Assembly (NCBI GenBank): GCA_033964015.1
Contig: CM066912.1
Span: 14,357,399 to 14,421,398, forward strand
DNA from: Scolanthus callimorphus
Taxonomy: Eukaryota; Cnidaria; Anthozoa; Actiniaria; Edwardsiidae
Direction of reading: 5' to 3'
Length of the DNA: 64,000 bases
Under the pieces are notes generated by a model, which was not told where the DNA came from, did not search any database, and saw only the letters and a program-made list of their open reading frames with translations. Numbering within the stretch: the first letter of the stretch is position 1; each line of letters opens with the position of its first letter. The translations under genes were made by a program, and so were the position numbers. Of the stretch, positions 1 to 13,161 are shown piece by piece.

Positions 1-830
1 CAAATGTTCGTATATCGAGCCTGGAGAAGTTTTTTTACCCGCGGCGGGGCTTCGACTTTTGTTTACAGTGTTTACATTTTTATACCAAACCTACACGATC
101 CGGTTCTCATCACAAAATTGATTGGCATAATTGACGTTTAGCTGTCGTCGATTTTATTCAGGGATTATTCACAGTCCAGGGTGAGAATGATGTATTTGAC
201 AGAAAAAAGCCAGGTTTCTGAAAGGAGTGTCCGCAGTCCCTTCTTTCGGCGTTTTCCCCCCGTGGCGCGTCTCTCCCTCTCCTGAGTAACTTGACACTGT
301 AAAACAAATCGAAGCGCGCCGCAAGGAAAAAAAGTTCCCTCGATTTACGGACGTTCGCCGAAGAAGGGGCTGCAAGCAGTCTAAACAATTTTGAGCTATC
401 AGAATTGTCAATATATTTAATATAACTTTTTAATAATTTATGTATTTTATATTATTCATTATCTTTGTATCTACCATTATCCCAATATTTTATTGTATAT
501 ATATTTTAAATTGTACATAATATGTGAGTTAGATTATATTAATAGTTAGATACCGTGTAATGTGCTTTTGATCATTATATGATAAAAAGCGCACTATAAA
601 TCAAGAAATTTTTATTTATTACTATATAACTCAATATATACTGAGCATACATTACTGCCAAGATTTTTGTGATTGCATCTAGAATTTAGGTTCTGGTCAT
701 GTAAGTGGAAATATTTTTTGGCAAAAAGATGTCAAACAAGTAACCTTTGGAAAAATGTAAACAACCAAATCATCAAGTACTGTTTTACCCTTGAAATGAC
801 AGATTAAAATGCTTCAAATCTTTTTTCAAT
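1..830. other. Non-coding stretch, nothing recognised
   Basis: The first 400 bases are more GC-rich and the rest is strongly AT-rich. Open frames of 70-80 codons occur here, but none shows splice context, domain motifs or repeat structure. I see no RNA gene or mobile-element end. Confidence 0.5.
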
Positions 831-1000
831 GTGTGCTTCCAGAAAATACCCCCCTCCCTCCCTCCCCTCCACACACACACAGAGCAGGTGTTGAAAAAGT
901 GATCTCCTACCCATCTGATATTTCCAAAGGAGTACTTGTATGGAAGAAATCAGGTAATTGACCTGCCCCCACCCCTCTTGAATTTCCTGTCCTTTCGGTG
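831..1000. repeat. Hairpin MITE, GTTCC/ATCC-type copy 1 (eroded)
   Basis: The left edge (GTGTGCTTCCAGAAAATACC followed by a C-rich run) matches the ends of better-preserved copies at 2193-2339, 37575-37765 and 60824-61009. The middle keeps the shared CAAAGGAGTACTTGTATGGA / CAGGTAATTGACC block. The right terminal repeat is lost or diverged. Confidence 0.55.
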
Positions 1001-2192
1001 GTGATGCAATTTGCATCCTTTACCATGTCAAGCATCCCGGTTCTTCTTCTCCATGGACATCTCTTGGCCTCCACTCTTTAACATTCCTTAATATTAATAT
1101 CTGATGTGCCAATACAGTAAACTGGTTTTGATAAATCCTTGAAATAGCATACTTAGCACTAATGCACTCTAATTTCTTTGTTCTCTAATGTGCTGTCTTG
1201 ACTACTACACTTTGAATATTATATGTCTTCACGGGTCTAGGAAAACCACTCTGGAAACTGAACGAGATGGAATTAGTCGATCATAGACAAAACAATTATA
1301 AATCATTTCATTCATTCTTGATTTCATGAAATCATCACTAAAATGTACATGTATAGTATCCAATTAGCGATGCATGGTATTATTTAAGACTGGAAAATAG
1401 AAGATTTGTCTTTAAGCTTCATCAGACTTATTGCTTTTCTTATATAAATAGTATTACATGGACTGCAGAACAGAGTTTGAAGTTCATAAGAGACTATGTA
1501 TGGCAATGGGAGATAAGAGGGAAAACGTTACAGAAAACAGTGGAAAGGGCAAGGGCTACCCCCTCCCCCCTCTCCTCCCCCTGCCATCCATGAATTAGAA
1601 TACAATATGTAATGGCATCGCCTTGTCTCCTCTTTCCTTTCCAAGTTTACATTTATTACACTTTTTAATACTTTATTGTAATAACGGCACATGCATCCCA
1701 TGGTGTACTGTCACAATAATGACTATCTATGTCTATGTCTATGTATTATTATTTCTAAATACTTGTCAAGAATCAGTTTAATGCATTTGCAGTGCTTTTA
1801 TTATTTAAGGGGATGTAAATGCATCAACCAACTTTGTCTACAATTAGCCTATGCCAGCTAGTGAGAATGCAATGCTGCTGCAATTCAATTATAGCTGAGG
1901 TACTAAGATGATATTATACATAAAAATTAGTATAGCCTGCTCATGACTCTGTCTTGTGTTTTTGAAAAGAAAATGTATCCATGATTGTTATATCATCTGG
2001 TTTGTGAACATTAAAACAATAGATTACTTGCTCTAGATTTCCATGAACTGAAGACTCCTCATTTGCACCATATAAATCTCCAGCTTGTTAAAATCTTTTG
2101 TTACATAATTGTGTTAACCAAATTAACCATACATCATACATGGTGGGTTTTGAACATAGGGTAGGTTTTTTTTTTTTGGGATTTTCAGCAAA
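1001..2192. other. Non-coding stretch, nothing recognised
   Basis: AT-rich sequence with a short C-rich tract near 1560-1585 and a TCTATG repeat near 1720-1743. No credible exon, RNA gene or paired repeat end was found. Confidence 0.45.
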
Positions 2193-2339
2193 GTGTGGTT
2201 CCACAATATATCCATACCCCTCCCCCATGGAAATTCTGGAGGGATTGGGATCAATTTACCTGATCTTTTCCATACAAGTACTGTATTTTTACCAACCTTT
2301 CGAGAGGGAGGGGTATGGACATTTTCTTGGACCACACAA
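2193..2339. repeat. Hairpin MITE, GTTCC/ATCC-type copy 2
   Basis: The ends are inverted: GTGTGGTTCC ... ATATCCATACCCC on the left and GGGGTATGGACATTTTCTTGGACCACACA on the right, split here at GGGGTATGG. The central TACAAGTACTGTATTTTTACC block is shared with the other copies. It has no coding capacity; frames across it are by-products of the G and C runs. Confidence 0.7.
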
Positions 2340-4109
2340 TTTTAAAAAATGCCTCTCATGCGTCTTTTAGGAAACATCCATGTAATGTGCATGGGATCGA
2401 CTAGGAAAGGTACAACTCTTCACTCACCTTTGTGTAATGTTATGTTCCAAGCCCTCCGAGAACAATTCCGTAACTCATAAAGTGGTAGCTCTTAAAAGGA
2501 CAATTAATGAAATGGAAATGGTCCCTCCCCTGAAAAGCTCACGAATTGGGATGGCCGTTCCCTTACCATTCCTTCCCTTACCATTGGAATGTCCAATACA
2601 TACAAAGCAGGATAAATACAAATACAAAAATTGACAACCAACTTTTCTGAATTGCTTTGCTCATTCCATGGTGGGTATTTTCTTGAATCTTTATGAATAT
2701 ATTGACAAATGAAAGCTTTTCTCTTTATGGTATGTTTGTGCTTTGTTAGAATCATTCATTGGGTAGGTTATAGTCTTCCACACAGCCAGTCCACAGTGAC
2801 AAACAATGAACCCATGACAACCATGTTTTATTCTCACGGGAAACATGTAACCGGGAGCTCCGCTTTTAGCCAGTGGCTAAATCTATATATTATAGTTTAT
2901 TGTGGAGTCTCTATTGGATATGTTTGTGTGTAATCAATTAAAATGGCTTCAGCTTGAAGAACATAACTAATCACCCTTAAAACCGATAACCAACACCTTT
3001 TCCTCACACCAAACATCTATTTTTAGTTCCAATACTCAAGCTTTGGTATTATTTAAAAATTCAGAACTAAAATATACGCTAATTTAAGTAGTTAATAATT
3101 TAGCTTTCGTGTTTCATAAATTCAGCCAATAAATTGTTTCTCTGGTTTTCGTCTTGAATGGAAAAGCGTCTCATTTTAAACAACAGCTTTACCTGCTTCA
3201 ATTTCTTCATAAGGAGCCAGAGCTCCTTAGTTACCAACTTTAAGTGCCCTGGATCCCGCAGAGATGTGGATTTTTTTTTCATATCTCTGCGGGTGGCACC
3301 CAGCTTTCTAGTGAATAACAACATTCCAGCCCAACGCCTAGGCGTCGTAATCTCCAAGTGTGAACCACTTGAACCGAAAAAAGTGCGTTCTATCTGTCAG
3401 CATTGCCATTGTTATATTGCCTCTAGACCAGGAATGTTTCGCAACTATAACGCTCGTCGCACGTCGCTTCGCAAGAGATGTCGATTTGGAAGTCGACTTT
3501 TCCGAATATCGGGCCATTGCTTCGTTGTAATAAAAGCTATACCCCAGGCCGTCGACGACGGACGACAGATCTAAAATGAAGACAAACAGAAATTTAAAAA
3601 TGGGCATTGTAGTAAAGAATCAGACATAAATGTACTCCTTTAGATTTTTAGTTTCCACTAAAAAGTACAATGAAACCGCAGTTTTACGGCATTCCCGATT
3701 TTACGATAACGCTTTTGACGTATAGTTAAATGTGTGAAAGAGAACCTGATCTGGTAAGAATAACGGTTCCGGCAATCTTCATACTGTATATGGTTGAAGC
3801 ATAAACAGAAACTTAGCAATCACAAACGCTTTGTGTTCTCCTGTTGCGTTTCCTAACTGAAGATTTAGATTTAGATTTGGAAAATCGTTTCCCGGTCACA
3901 TTGCAACTTGCAACAATACAACCCTAAAAGTACGAATTTTCGCGGCCCCGTGGATATCGTAAAATCGCAGAGTCCAACGACTTACCTTCAGACGCGCTAT
4001 ACTTTCTTACAAAAAAACCTAGACAAGACCAACTGAAAACCAAATAAACCTGAAAACTGAAGCCTTGCTTTAAGAAGTCAACGGACAGCATGCACAACTG
4101 TAGGAAACT
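2340..4109. other. Intergenic, one unassigned CpG-rich block (about 3240-3580)
   Basis: A 138-codon plus-strand frame (3158-3574) and two overlapping minus-strand frames (3100-3607) cross a CpG-rich block. A hairpin, GCAGAGATGTGGA...TATCTCTGC, lies at 3259-3288. No frame has recognisable domain motifs, and the minus-strand pair would need a frameshift to join. It could be a decayed exon or a promoter island; I assign no gene. Confidence 0.35.
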
Positions 4110-5480
4110 TCATTCTGTATCCCAAGGCATTCAGCCATGCAATCATGACAGATCCTTTGCCGGATAAACCAGCTAAGATACAGAGTCCAGTTTTAGATAA
4201 TTATTTGTGCAAGCCTTAAAATTTCTGTATCCCAAGGCATTCAGCCATGCAAGCATGACAGAGCCTTTGCCCGGATAAACCAGCTAAGATACAGAAAATA
4301 ATTTATGATAATTATTTCTGAAAGCCTACAAATTTCTGTATCCCAAGGCATTCATCATGCAAGCACGACAGAGCCTTTGCCTGGATAAACCAGCTAAGAT
4401 ACAGAGTACAATTTAAGATAATATTTCTGGAAGCCTTAAAGTTCTGTATCCCAAGGCATTCAGCCATGCAAGCACGACATAGCCTTTGCCCGGATAAACA
4501 GCTAAGATACACAGCGTAAAATTTAAGATAATTATTTATGAAACCCTTCAATTTCTGTATCCTAAGGCGTTCAGCCATGCACGCACGACAGAGCCTTTGC
4601 CCGGATAAACCAGCTAAGATACAGGAAACATTTATGATAATTATTTCTGAAAGCCTTAAAATGTCTGTATCCCAAGACATTCATCATGCAAGCACGACAG
4701 AGCCTTTGCCGGATAAACCAGCTAAGATACAGGAAACTTTTATGATAATTATTTCTGAAAGCCTTAACATTTCTGTATCCCAAGGCATTCATCATGCAAG
4801 CACGACAGAGCCTTTGCCTGGATATACCAGCTAAGATACAGAAAACAATTTAAGATAATTATTTTTGAAAGCCTTATAGTTTCTGTTTCCCAAGGCATTC
4901 AGCCATGCAAGCACGACAGAGCCTTTGCCCGGATAAACCAGCTAAGATACAGAAAACAATTAAAGATAATTATTTCTGGAAGCCTTAAATTTCTGTATCC
5001 CAAGGCATTCAGCATGCAAGCACGTCAGAGCCTTTGCCCGGACAAACCAGCTAAGATACAGAGTACAATTTAAGATATTGATTATTTCTGGAAGCCTTAA
5101 ATGTCTGTACCCCAAATAATTCAGCCATGCAAGCACGACAGAGCCTTTGCCTGGATAAACCAGCTAAGATACAGGTCTAAAGTCCTTAAAATTTATGTAT
5201 CCAAAGGCATTCAGCCATGCAAGCACGACAGAGCCTTTGCCCGGATAAACCAGCTAAGATACATGAAACAATTTAAGATAATTATTTCTGGAGTGGAAGC
5301 CTTAAATTTCTGTATCACAAAGCCATACACAAAGCATTCAGCCATGCAAGCACGACAGAGCCTTTGCCCGGGTAAACAAGCTAAGATACAGAGCGTACAA
5401 CTTATTTCTGAAAGCCTTAAATTTCTGTATCCCAAGGCAATCAGCCATGTAAGCACGACAGAGCCTTTGCCAGCCAAGAT
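4110..5480. repeat. 13-copy satellite, ~110 bp unit
   Basis: About thirteen head-to-tail units. Each has a conserved ~70 bp core running from CTGTATCCCAAGGCATTCAG to CCAGCTAAGATACAG, followed by a more variable AT-rich linker (TTTAAGATAATTATTTCTG, AAGCCTTAAA). The core begins CTGTATC and ends GATACAG, so every unit is bounded by a 7 bp inverted repeat. Linker length varies most, for example shortened near 5170-5195 and 5395-5415. The 196-codon and 122-codon frames across it come from the repeat and are not genes. Confidence 0.92.
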
Positions 5481-6486
5481 ATCGATCAACTATATCATCC
5501 ATATCGATCCAATCTCCATCAGAATATTTCTCCTTAAAATGTTAAGAATCTTCAAACTAATTTTATCTCGTTTGGTAGCGCAATTCCATCGCTCTAGGCT
5601 TCGGCGGCCATGTTTGTTTCGGTTTTCGCGCGGTCCCAGGAATGACTTCCAGACCAAGAATCGTAAGTCTACATCAGCCATCTACCCTTGACAGGTCATT
5701 ATTATTCCTCTGAATGGTAGATGACCAGAATCCATGGTGCCTTTGCATCGTCTCTAGCCGCCGCCACGCGGCCAAATATCACTGGTCAACAATTATACGT
5801 TTACAAATTCCTATTGTTAGTAAGTCTTTCTAGATGATTTGATTGTTCATACGTCCCGGATAACTTGTTTGATGATCAAAGTTAACTCCGTGAAGTGTGG
5901 TTATTACGGGTACTCTAGAAAGTGAATGCGAGCGAACGCCGCTCTAAGATCGTTCCCCTCATTTAACCTCGTGATTCACATTTCAGCGTGTGTCCTCTGA
6001 AGTGCAGCCCTCGAAATAAACATGATAAACAGAGGTTCGCTTCATGGCCTGATACTGACACTGTAGTAAACACGCAAATCTCATTACTAAATGAAACCGC
6101 AAATCTCCTACTCGAAGACATATTTTTTATTGGATTATGACATCAGCCATAACAACCGTAGTGGGCAAAAATCGAACTTCCGGAAACGCTCTGGCTCGTT
6201 CAGTTTCCTTCCTTGCTAAACGCCTGTAAAGGATTTCGATGTAACGGGTGGCATAAAGTTCCATAAAGTTCTATGGCCTTTTCCCATCTAATGTTTATCC
6301 GGGAATCAGCATGCACAAAGTTCCTCTTATCAAGTGAAATGTTTTTCTCGTCGAGCACGCGTGAAGCTAAAGAGTCGATTGTTGAGTTAAATCCTTGTTT
6401 TGGACAACTTAATCCCCTACGTTCTTTAGTTGAAACAATCCTGTGCAAATTCTTGTTCTTCTCTTTGCAATCAAAAGCCGTTCATA
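5481..6486. other. Intergenic, no gene seen
   Basis: The satellite fades out at 5480. A CpG-rich stretch at 5560-5660 contains a minus-strand ATGGCCGCC context, but that frame closes after a few codons. Nothing else is recognised before the Tn-A terminus. Confidence 0.4.
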
Positions 6487-7055
6487 CACAGGAAAAAAAA
6501 GTCAATTCCCAACTTGGGGCATCCCTGGGAATTAATTCCCAAGGTTGGGGATGGCTTGGGGCTAACATGGGGGGAAACTGAATTGGGAATCTGAGATGTG
6601 CTTGCCCGAGTTTGAGCCTGGGTCAAACTTGGGGTAGATGGGTCAAACTTGGGGTAGACTTGGGGCAGGACTGATAGAAATACTTGCAGAATCGAAGTCA
6701 ATACACTTCTAATTAGCAACTGGGTCTATTTGGTCCGAGTATTGGGGAAGTTGCTATGCAACTGTGTCTATTTGGTCCCAGCATTGGGGAAGATGCTTTG
6801 CAAATGGGTCTATTTGGTCCCAGTATTGGGGAAGCTCTTCAACAACTGGGTCTATTTGGTCCCAACACTTGGTGATGATATAAACATCAATACCCTGTTA
6901 CTTAGCAACTGGGTCTATGTTGTCCCAGCATTGGGGAAGCTCTTTAGCAACTGGGTCTGGTTGGACCCAGAATTTGAAAGTTACTCAGAAGTGGGTCTAT
7001 TCGGTCCGAGTTTGGATTTTACTTAGCAACGCGATGGTGTATTTGGTCCTAGTAG
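6487..7055. repeat. Tn-A left terminus and subterminal word array
   Basis: After the terminal repeat come variants of CTTGGGG and CCTGGGAATTAATTCCC, then seven to eight ~50 bp repeats (from about 6714) of the form GCAACTGGGTCTATTTGGTC + CCAGTATTGGGGAAG. These repeats give a spurious 98-codon frame. The TTGGGGAAG / CCCAACTTGGG vocabulary also appears at the right end. Confidence 0.85.
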
Positions 7056-7531
7056 TTATTTTCACCTCAGCATGTCTAAAATAAGAATATAGCAAAAACT
7101 TAAAGAGCCCTAGTCAGCCACTCCTTTGTTATTGTTTTCGTCCGATATTGCATCTAGAAATCTCAAAATAAACATCTACAAACAAAGTTTATACTTCATT
7201 TACCTAATTCGATCGAAAATATCGCACCACATTCTCTAAATCAGCCGATGGAAATGGATGCTTTCTCTGACTCGGTATGTTGCTAGGCCGACAAATGGCG
7301 GCTGACTGAGGTTCTTTGAGGCACAAAAACAACTTTTACACACGTTTTATTGCAACATCATGAGTATAAACATCTCGTGATGTACTATTATCATATCTTT
7401 TCCAAAATCCGAATGTTTTGAAAGTAAAGAGCGTCTTCATCAAACAAAAGATTCCATTAATGTTAGGAACGATTGTCTAAATAGAAGGTGAGAAAAAGTG
7501 GAAAGATTTACGAGTTTTGCGCATAATAAGT
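7056..7531. other. Tn-A spacer 3' of the transposase
   Basis: AT-rich sequence between the left word array and the transposase stop codon. No features identified. Confidence 0.4.
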
Positions 7532-10500
7532 CTAAAGAAGCTTCCAGCTGCCTCCAGAAATCCATTGTCCATCTGCAATACCTAGGATGCTTTTCCAGAA
7601 CACCTCCTCCCGTGCTCCATGTCTGTTATGCGTTTCTCTTACATACAGATGTCGACCAGGCCACCTGGCATTCTCAATATAAAAGTTAACAGTCACAGAT
7701 CTGCGTCCGGCATCCACAGCTTTCACATGACCAAACCATGTGTCGTCTGCATCTTCTCCTTGAATGTATAACATGTCACCAACTTCAGGGTAGCAAGGAA
7801 CAATAGCCGTGAGTGAAGTCAAGGCTGGACGCTGATAGTCAACAACAATGCTGGCATCACAACTTGGAGAGGCATCAACAGCGATTTCCTTCTAATGTGT
7901 GATAGCGGAAGAAAACACACGATGATCACGAGCAGTAGCTGACACCAGAGGAAAGCCAGTCCAGTAATGCCTATCTATTGTACCCTCAGTCACACAGTAA
8001 ACGAAATGCGCTGCCTTCAGTGCAATATGGACAGAAGAATCAACAGTTATGGCATGAAACTTTTCTGCAGTGAACACTCCCTCAGACCCATTATATATGG
8101 CAATGCAACTTTCCCCTTTTCGCAAAAGAAGATTACTGGCATCATTAATTGGAAGAAAGGCCCTTTTTGAGATAACAGAAGCCCTTGAAACCTGTCCTTC
8201 TTGTTTGTTGAACACAGCAGCTATCAAGTGGACATCATCTTCAGAAAGCTCATGTACTCTTTTTGCGGAGCCAATGATGCAACTTCTCATTTGCAATTTC
8301 TCCCCTTTGAGGACCTTGCAACACCCTAGATTAAGAGAAACTGATTATATTCGGAATAACGCAAAAAAATGTCTGACTTTTTAAAATATTTAAAATATCA
8401 AAGAAAAAAGAAACAGTGAAATGCGGACCAAGACAAGAAAGGTCACCATCCTTGCAATGTCTGAAACAATCATGATTAAAATTAAAGCAGACATCATAGC
8501 ACCAAAGCGGTGTGTGAGAGATTTGGATCAGCGAAATATATCATACCTTATATGCAAACGCTTTCACCTCCAAATGACCATCTTTCCCTTCATTTATCAT
8601 CTTCAGCACCTAGGTTTTTTCGATGTGTTTGCAATTGCTTGGCCTGCTTACATACTTCTTTACTGCCCTTTCAAAATTGTAACACCATTAGTTGTCCGAG
8701 GCGGAAAACCGCAAAAGATCTTCGTGAATGTAGTAGTAAATTATGGTTGGTGATGCGGCACATCTCAATCCCTTGGATGTCCTCTGATAAGATGTTGAAT
8801 TTGAGAGCAAGGTCACGATGCTGTGATATCATTTCCGTAGTCCAGCCGTTACGACCGCTCTCATAATGCAACTCCGTGAGTCGGGCTAGTGTGCACCATA
8901 CTTCATATTCGTCAGATGGTAACAGTGATTCGAGGATGCACTCAGATACTGGGAAGCAAAACTTACGATATTCCTCTGCTTTCCAATGTCCACGTCTTTT
9001 GTCAAACCCAGTAGGCAAACGACCGTCTTTTAGATCAGATGTCCATGGAAACAATAGCAGGTTGCGCTCAACATCTTTAGGGTTCAAAATAACTGTTTCG
9101 ACGAAACGATCAACTTGATTTTTTATTGCATTCAAGGGGAGCCCATGGTGGATGTCATATACGAGGTCTTTAAATACATTGAAACCATAAACGGGAGATA
9201 ACTGATGTAAAACCGACACACCCGTGTAGCCACTGTGAGATGACAGCTTCTTTCTTCTTGACTTTATATCTTCACACTGAATTTCAAACATTTTGCTAGC
9301 CTCAAGGTTGAGATCCCTTGTATCCCATGGATACCGTGCGTGTTTTCTGTTGTCACCATAATACATCTGGTTGTGATTTGCATGGGGTAGCGTATTACCT
9401 TGAACTTTACAGCGCCGACAAGGATTTCTGCCACCATTTAAGAACTTCCCCACTTCACAAATGGCCGGATAATCTCCGGTAAAGCATAGTAACAAGTGTC
9501 GAACTCTATTACCGATTGGGAGATCCCGTGCTTTATGAGCATAATTAACTTCGATACCATTTATAAAGCCTGCCTTGACGTCATCTACAAATGGCTGTAG
9601 GAATGGGTCTAACAAATGTGGATTATCTTTGGGAACTTGATGGAAAGGGACGAAACCAAGGACATAAACTTGCTCGACGTTCATTCTGTTACATTTTTTC
9701 ATGTTTGCAACTGTTATTTCAATGCTCCACAGCTGTGATTTCCATGCTTATATGGGCTCTAACCATCCCAATGCCCAATATAAGCTAAGTTTCGTGGGTC
9801 ACCATTTGCAAAGACTGGATGGTGTTCAAACTCTTCAAAGCACAAAGGGCACTCTAATACTACTTTATCACTTCCTCGTTGCGCATTGATTACATCAGAG
9901 ATCACACCAGCTGAAACAACACCCTTACAGCGATCGTCGGGACACATAGCTGGCAGCAGCCAAGATTAGTCTTTGTCCCAGAACCACGATAGTTCCCGAA
10001 ACCTATCGCCGTCCCAGATTTCCTTTCTTAGTCCCCATGGATGTTCTCTGTTAAGCCAGTGTTCCCTCTCCTCCCAATGACCAGGGTGTTTTTTTTACAT
10101 GTTTCGCTATCTTGGCACCACTTTTTTGACTTTTTCATTGATACCTAGATAGTAGTATCGTATTTTTCCATTACTTCCACAATGCCTACATTTTCCATCC
10201 TCGTTTTCCATTATGTCCCACTTGCCGTTGTAAACAGCCTTTCCCGAACTCTCGTTTTTTCTCCCTGTTTTCTTTTGACAGAAACATATAAATAATTATT
10301 TGGGATCACGATAACCATATTCTTTTAGAAGAACCTGTGTTTCGGCCCATCGTGTTGGCCACACGGCCTCTACCACATCAGAGTCGTACTGATCACCTAG
10401 ACCTTCACAAAACAGCTCCTTGCCAAATGACAAGATGTCCTCAAAGTTGTTTATTGAACCTTTAGTATCATGCATTATTTGCATAGCATTCAGGACTGCT

Positions 10501-10904
10501 TTCACAACTACTCCTCTCATATCACCAAAGGTGTTTTCATCTTCCTCTACATTCTCGTTGTGATCCTGTTCATTATGCCTATCAACCGGATCTAAGATGT
10601 CTGGAATTTCAACAGCTACTGCATGTGAGCCTTCAGCATCCATTTCTATATCACACAATTCTTCGTTTTCCGTTTCCATTGCCTCGACCTCTCTTTCTCC
10701 TGATTCCAAACATGAGTCGTCGTAGCTATCATCATCATTATTTTCGCTATTAGCAAAGAGCGCAACCTCACAGCTCATTTTCCAATGCCGAAGCTCGGTC
10801 GTCCGTGGCGTGGCTTTACCTTTGCACTTATTACAGGGACAGTGCACATGCCTGTATGTTTTCTCTGGGCACTTGCAGGTTCCTATATCTTCTCGAGGCC
10901 ACAT
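7532..10904 (-). pseudogene. Decayed tnp2-type CACTA/EnSpm transposase (Tn-A)
   Basis: Order on the minus strand: a Cys-rich N-terminus (10904 down to about 10820: CKCPEKTYRHVHCPCNKCKG) and an acidic stretch; a zinc-binding segment near 10165 (GKCRHCGSNGKIRYYYLG); then the catalytic core 9702-8671 with CRRCKVQG, YDIHHGLPLNAI (D-x-x-H) and HESGRNGWTTE-like blocks; after an intron, a C-terminal segment 8320-7532 including VGDMLYIQGEDADDTWFGHV. Lesions: TAA at 10296-10298, a frame slip in A-runs near 10100-10130, TAA near 9966, TAG near 9758 where the context suggests Trp, a one-base slip near 9725, TAA at 8671, TAG near 8610, TAG at 7892. It cannot make a full transposase. Confidence 0.85.
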
Positions 10905-11660
10905 TTGATCGGCTGTAGTTTATTCTGTGCACCGAAACAGACAAAATATTGAATCACAAAAAGTATTTACCTAAAGGAGTGGTCGTTAAATGAAATCGGG
11001 GCAAGGGCCTGAAACATTGAGAATAAACGCTAACTGATAAATCAAGATTGCCCTATTCTTCGAAGAAAAAATACTTATTTTCTGTCAAAAAGAGGTCCAC
11101 GCCCCATTTTTGACCTACATCAAAAGGACTATTTTGATTTAAGTTTTAAGGGCTCAGAACGTTAATAAAAGTGAAATTAAAGCGCCGCATTCCCCTTCTA
11201 TCAATCATTTTTTCATTTATACAATCCATATCATTTTACAGCTGTAAGCCAGGGATTGTTGTAAATATAGAGAACAAATTAAGTGAAAGTGCGAAAGACC
11301 CAGAACCCACGAAATTTAATCATTTATGAACAAAACTACCAAAAGGGCAAATAAAGGAAGTATGAACAACTTTTTGTTTTACTGTAAGCCAATTAATCTA
11401 AGCCTGTAGCGGAAAGAGTTAAAAAAAAAACGGAATAAAGTTAACCCCCTAAACCACTCCTAGTATCGGTAGATTAAAAAAATTCCATTACTTCTGCCGG
11501 CGCCATAATATATTTTACTATTTTAATTTCAGTTGTAAACTAAAAGCCAAATAATGTTATGGGATGGTTTGCACAATGTGCAACGTAAACCTTTTCAGTT
11601 GGAGTTTTATCTTTGTAGACAGTTTTCCTATTGGCATTAAAAAGGCCGACAAGACTTAAA

Positions 11661-11900
11661 GGGCTCTCACACGCTTGCCCATATATTCGTCCAGCATCAA
11701 ATGAATAAAATTGCAAATGCGAAAACACGATTTATATTTGCCCGTATGAATCAAAATAATCCAACAGATTTATAGAAAAACCTTTTCATTGTTACACATA
11801 TACACTTCTAAGTTGTTTGGACCTGTTATAAAGAGGATGGAATTGGATTGCGATTTGAGTTATTTTCTTGCCAGATAAGCGGCCGGCAAGTATGCGAGAA
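11661..11900. repeat. MITE, CTCGCACGCTTG family, copy 1
   Basis: Left end GGGCTCTCACACGCTTG and right end GCAAGTATGCGAGAA form an imperfect inverted repeat. The interior (ATTTGCCCGTATGAATCAAA, GGACCTGTTATAAAGAGGAT, GGAATTGGATTGCGATTTGAG) recurs at 12061-12275 and 13162-13417. Confidence 0.75.
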
Positions 11901-12060
11901 AAAAGTCAAATTTTCCATAATAGGGTCAGTTAAATTCAGAAAGGTTTTTGTTCTTTGCATAGAAAATCCTTATAATTATTTCTAAACTATATGATTATCA
12001 TATAAGGATTCTCCGTATGCAAATATTGATTCTATCTGAATTTACCTGACCTATTAAAAA

Positions 12061-12275
12061 GGGGCTGTCGCACGCTTGAATATTCGTCCACTGTGGACGG
12101 ACGTACACTAAATAAAACATATAATCATTTGCCTGTAGTAATCAAAATAACCATCAAGATTTAATGAAAAGCATTCCAGGTTGTTTCTAGGTTGTTTTGG
12201 CTTGTTATTAAGACGATGGAATTGGATTACGACATGAGCTATTTTCTTGTAGCGACCATCAAGCACGCGAGAGCC
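12061..12275. repeat. MITE, CTCGCACGCTTG family, copy 2
   Basis: Ends GGGGCTGTCGCACGCTTG and CAAGCACGCGAGAGCC are inverted. The interior shares TTTGCCTGTAGTAATCAAAA and GGAATTGGATTACGACATGAG with copies 1 and 3. Confidence 0.75.
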
Positions 12276-13161
12276 TCTTTAAATCTTGCCGGGTTTATTT
12301 TTTTGTATGTTGCATACCTCGTTAATGGTGCTCGATGGTCTTTATCGATCTTTTAACCCGCTAGATAAAATATTGACTTTAAAATCTAATGAATTTGCGC
12401 CGAAACTCAACTCTTGGGAAACCTGACTTGGGAAACCTTACTGTCGTTCAGGTTTCCCATGCCCGACATCTAAAAATAAACCGTATGACTGACAGCGGGC
12501 TGTCAATGTCGGGGTACACAGTCACAGAAAGACGATCGCTGTCCGTCGTTTGATCACTGTCGATTCTGGGATTAGGACAAATCACGCTCAGTAAGAAATG
12601 AGGTTTGGTCTCTTTTTCGAAAGATTATAATTTTATTAGTTCTAAGAATTCGCTTAAAAGTTGAAAATTGCCACGCCCTGTTGCGCTCGTGCGGTTCCCT
12701 TTGTAAGAATTTTCCCACGCCCGGATACAATGTGTGGGTACCACGTGTGAAGGTTTAACCAATCAGCGGTTCGACTGTTACAACTTCTGGCGCGACACTC
12801 CTTTCACTCCTTTCACCCTTCCGAAAAGCGAAGCTTGTTTAGCCTTTACTTGCGATCAGTCTTAGAAGAGCGAAGGCTGTTCTCCTTTCCTCGCAGTCCT
12901 AGAAGAGCGAAGGCTGTTCTTACTTTATCGCAGCCCCAGCTAGAAGAGCCGGCTATGGACAACGAAGGAAATCCTGAGGCTATATGTGACGAAGGGGAAG
13001 CCGATGTGCTAGTCCCGATAGAAAACTGGGATGTCGAAAAGGTGTCGAACTTCGTTGGACGCATATTCGGACAAGAGGTTGCTCGGAAATTTAGAGGTAA
13101 ACTTCAACTAAAAGTTTTTCCTTGTACTCGTGTCCCCTTTGCTAAATTCGAGCGCTGAAAA

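Larger units (their letters stand above)
10905..12954. promoter_or_regulatory. Tn-A central divergent spacer (likely promoter region)
   Basis: This lies between the 5' ends of the minus-strand transposase and the plus-strand SAM gene, matching the position of the bidirectional promoter in Tn-B. It is swollen by two copies of a MITE (11661-11900, 12061-12275). The last 350 bases before the SAM gene are GC-richer and include CGCTCGTGCGG and CCAATCAGCGG, a CCAAT-type motif near 12759. The promoter role is inferred from layout. Confidence 0.45.

Noticed and set aside
3158..3574. 138-codon plus-strand frame
   Set aside because: No domain motif, no splice sites at its ends, and competing minus frames over the same CpG-rich bases. 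Left unassigned.
4312..5691. Long frames (122, 98 and 196 codons) on both strands of the satellite
   Set aside because: They follow the ~110 bp repeat and decode the same words in several frames; there is no start or splice context.
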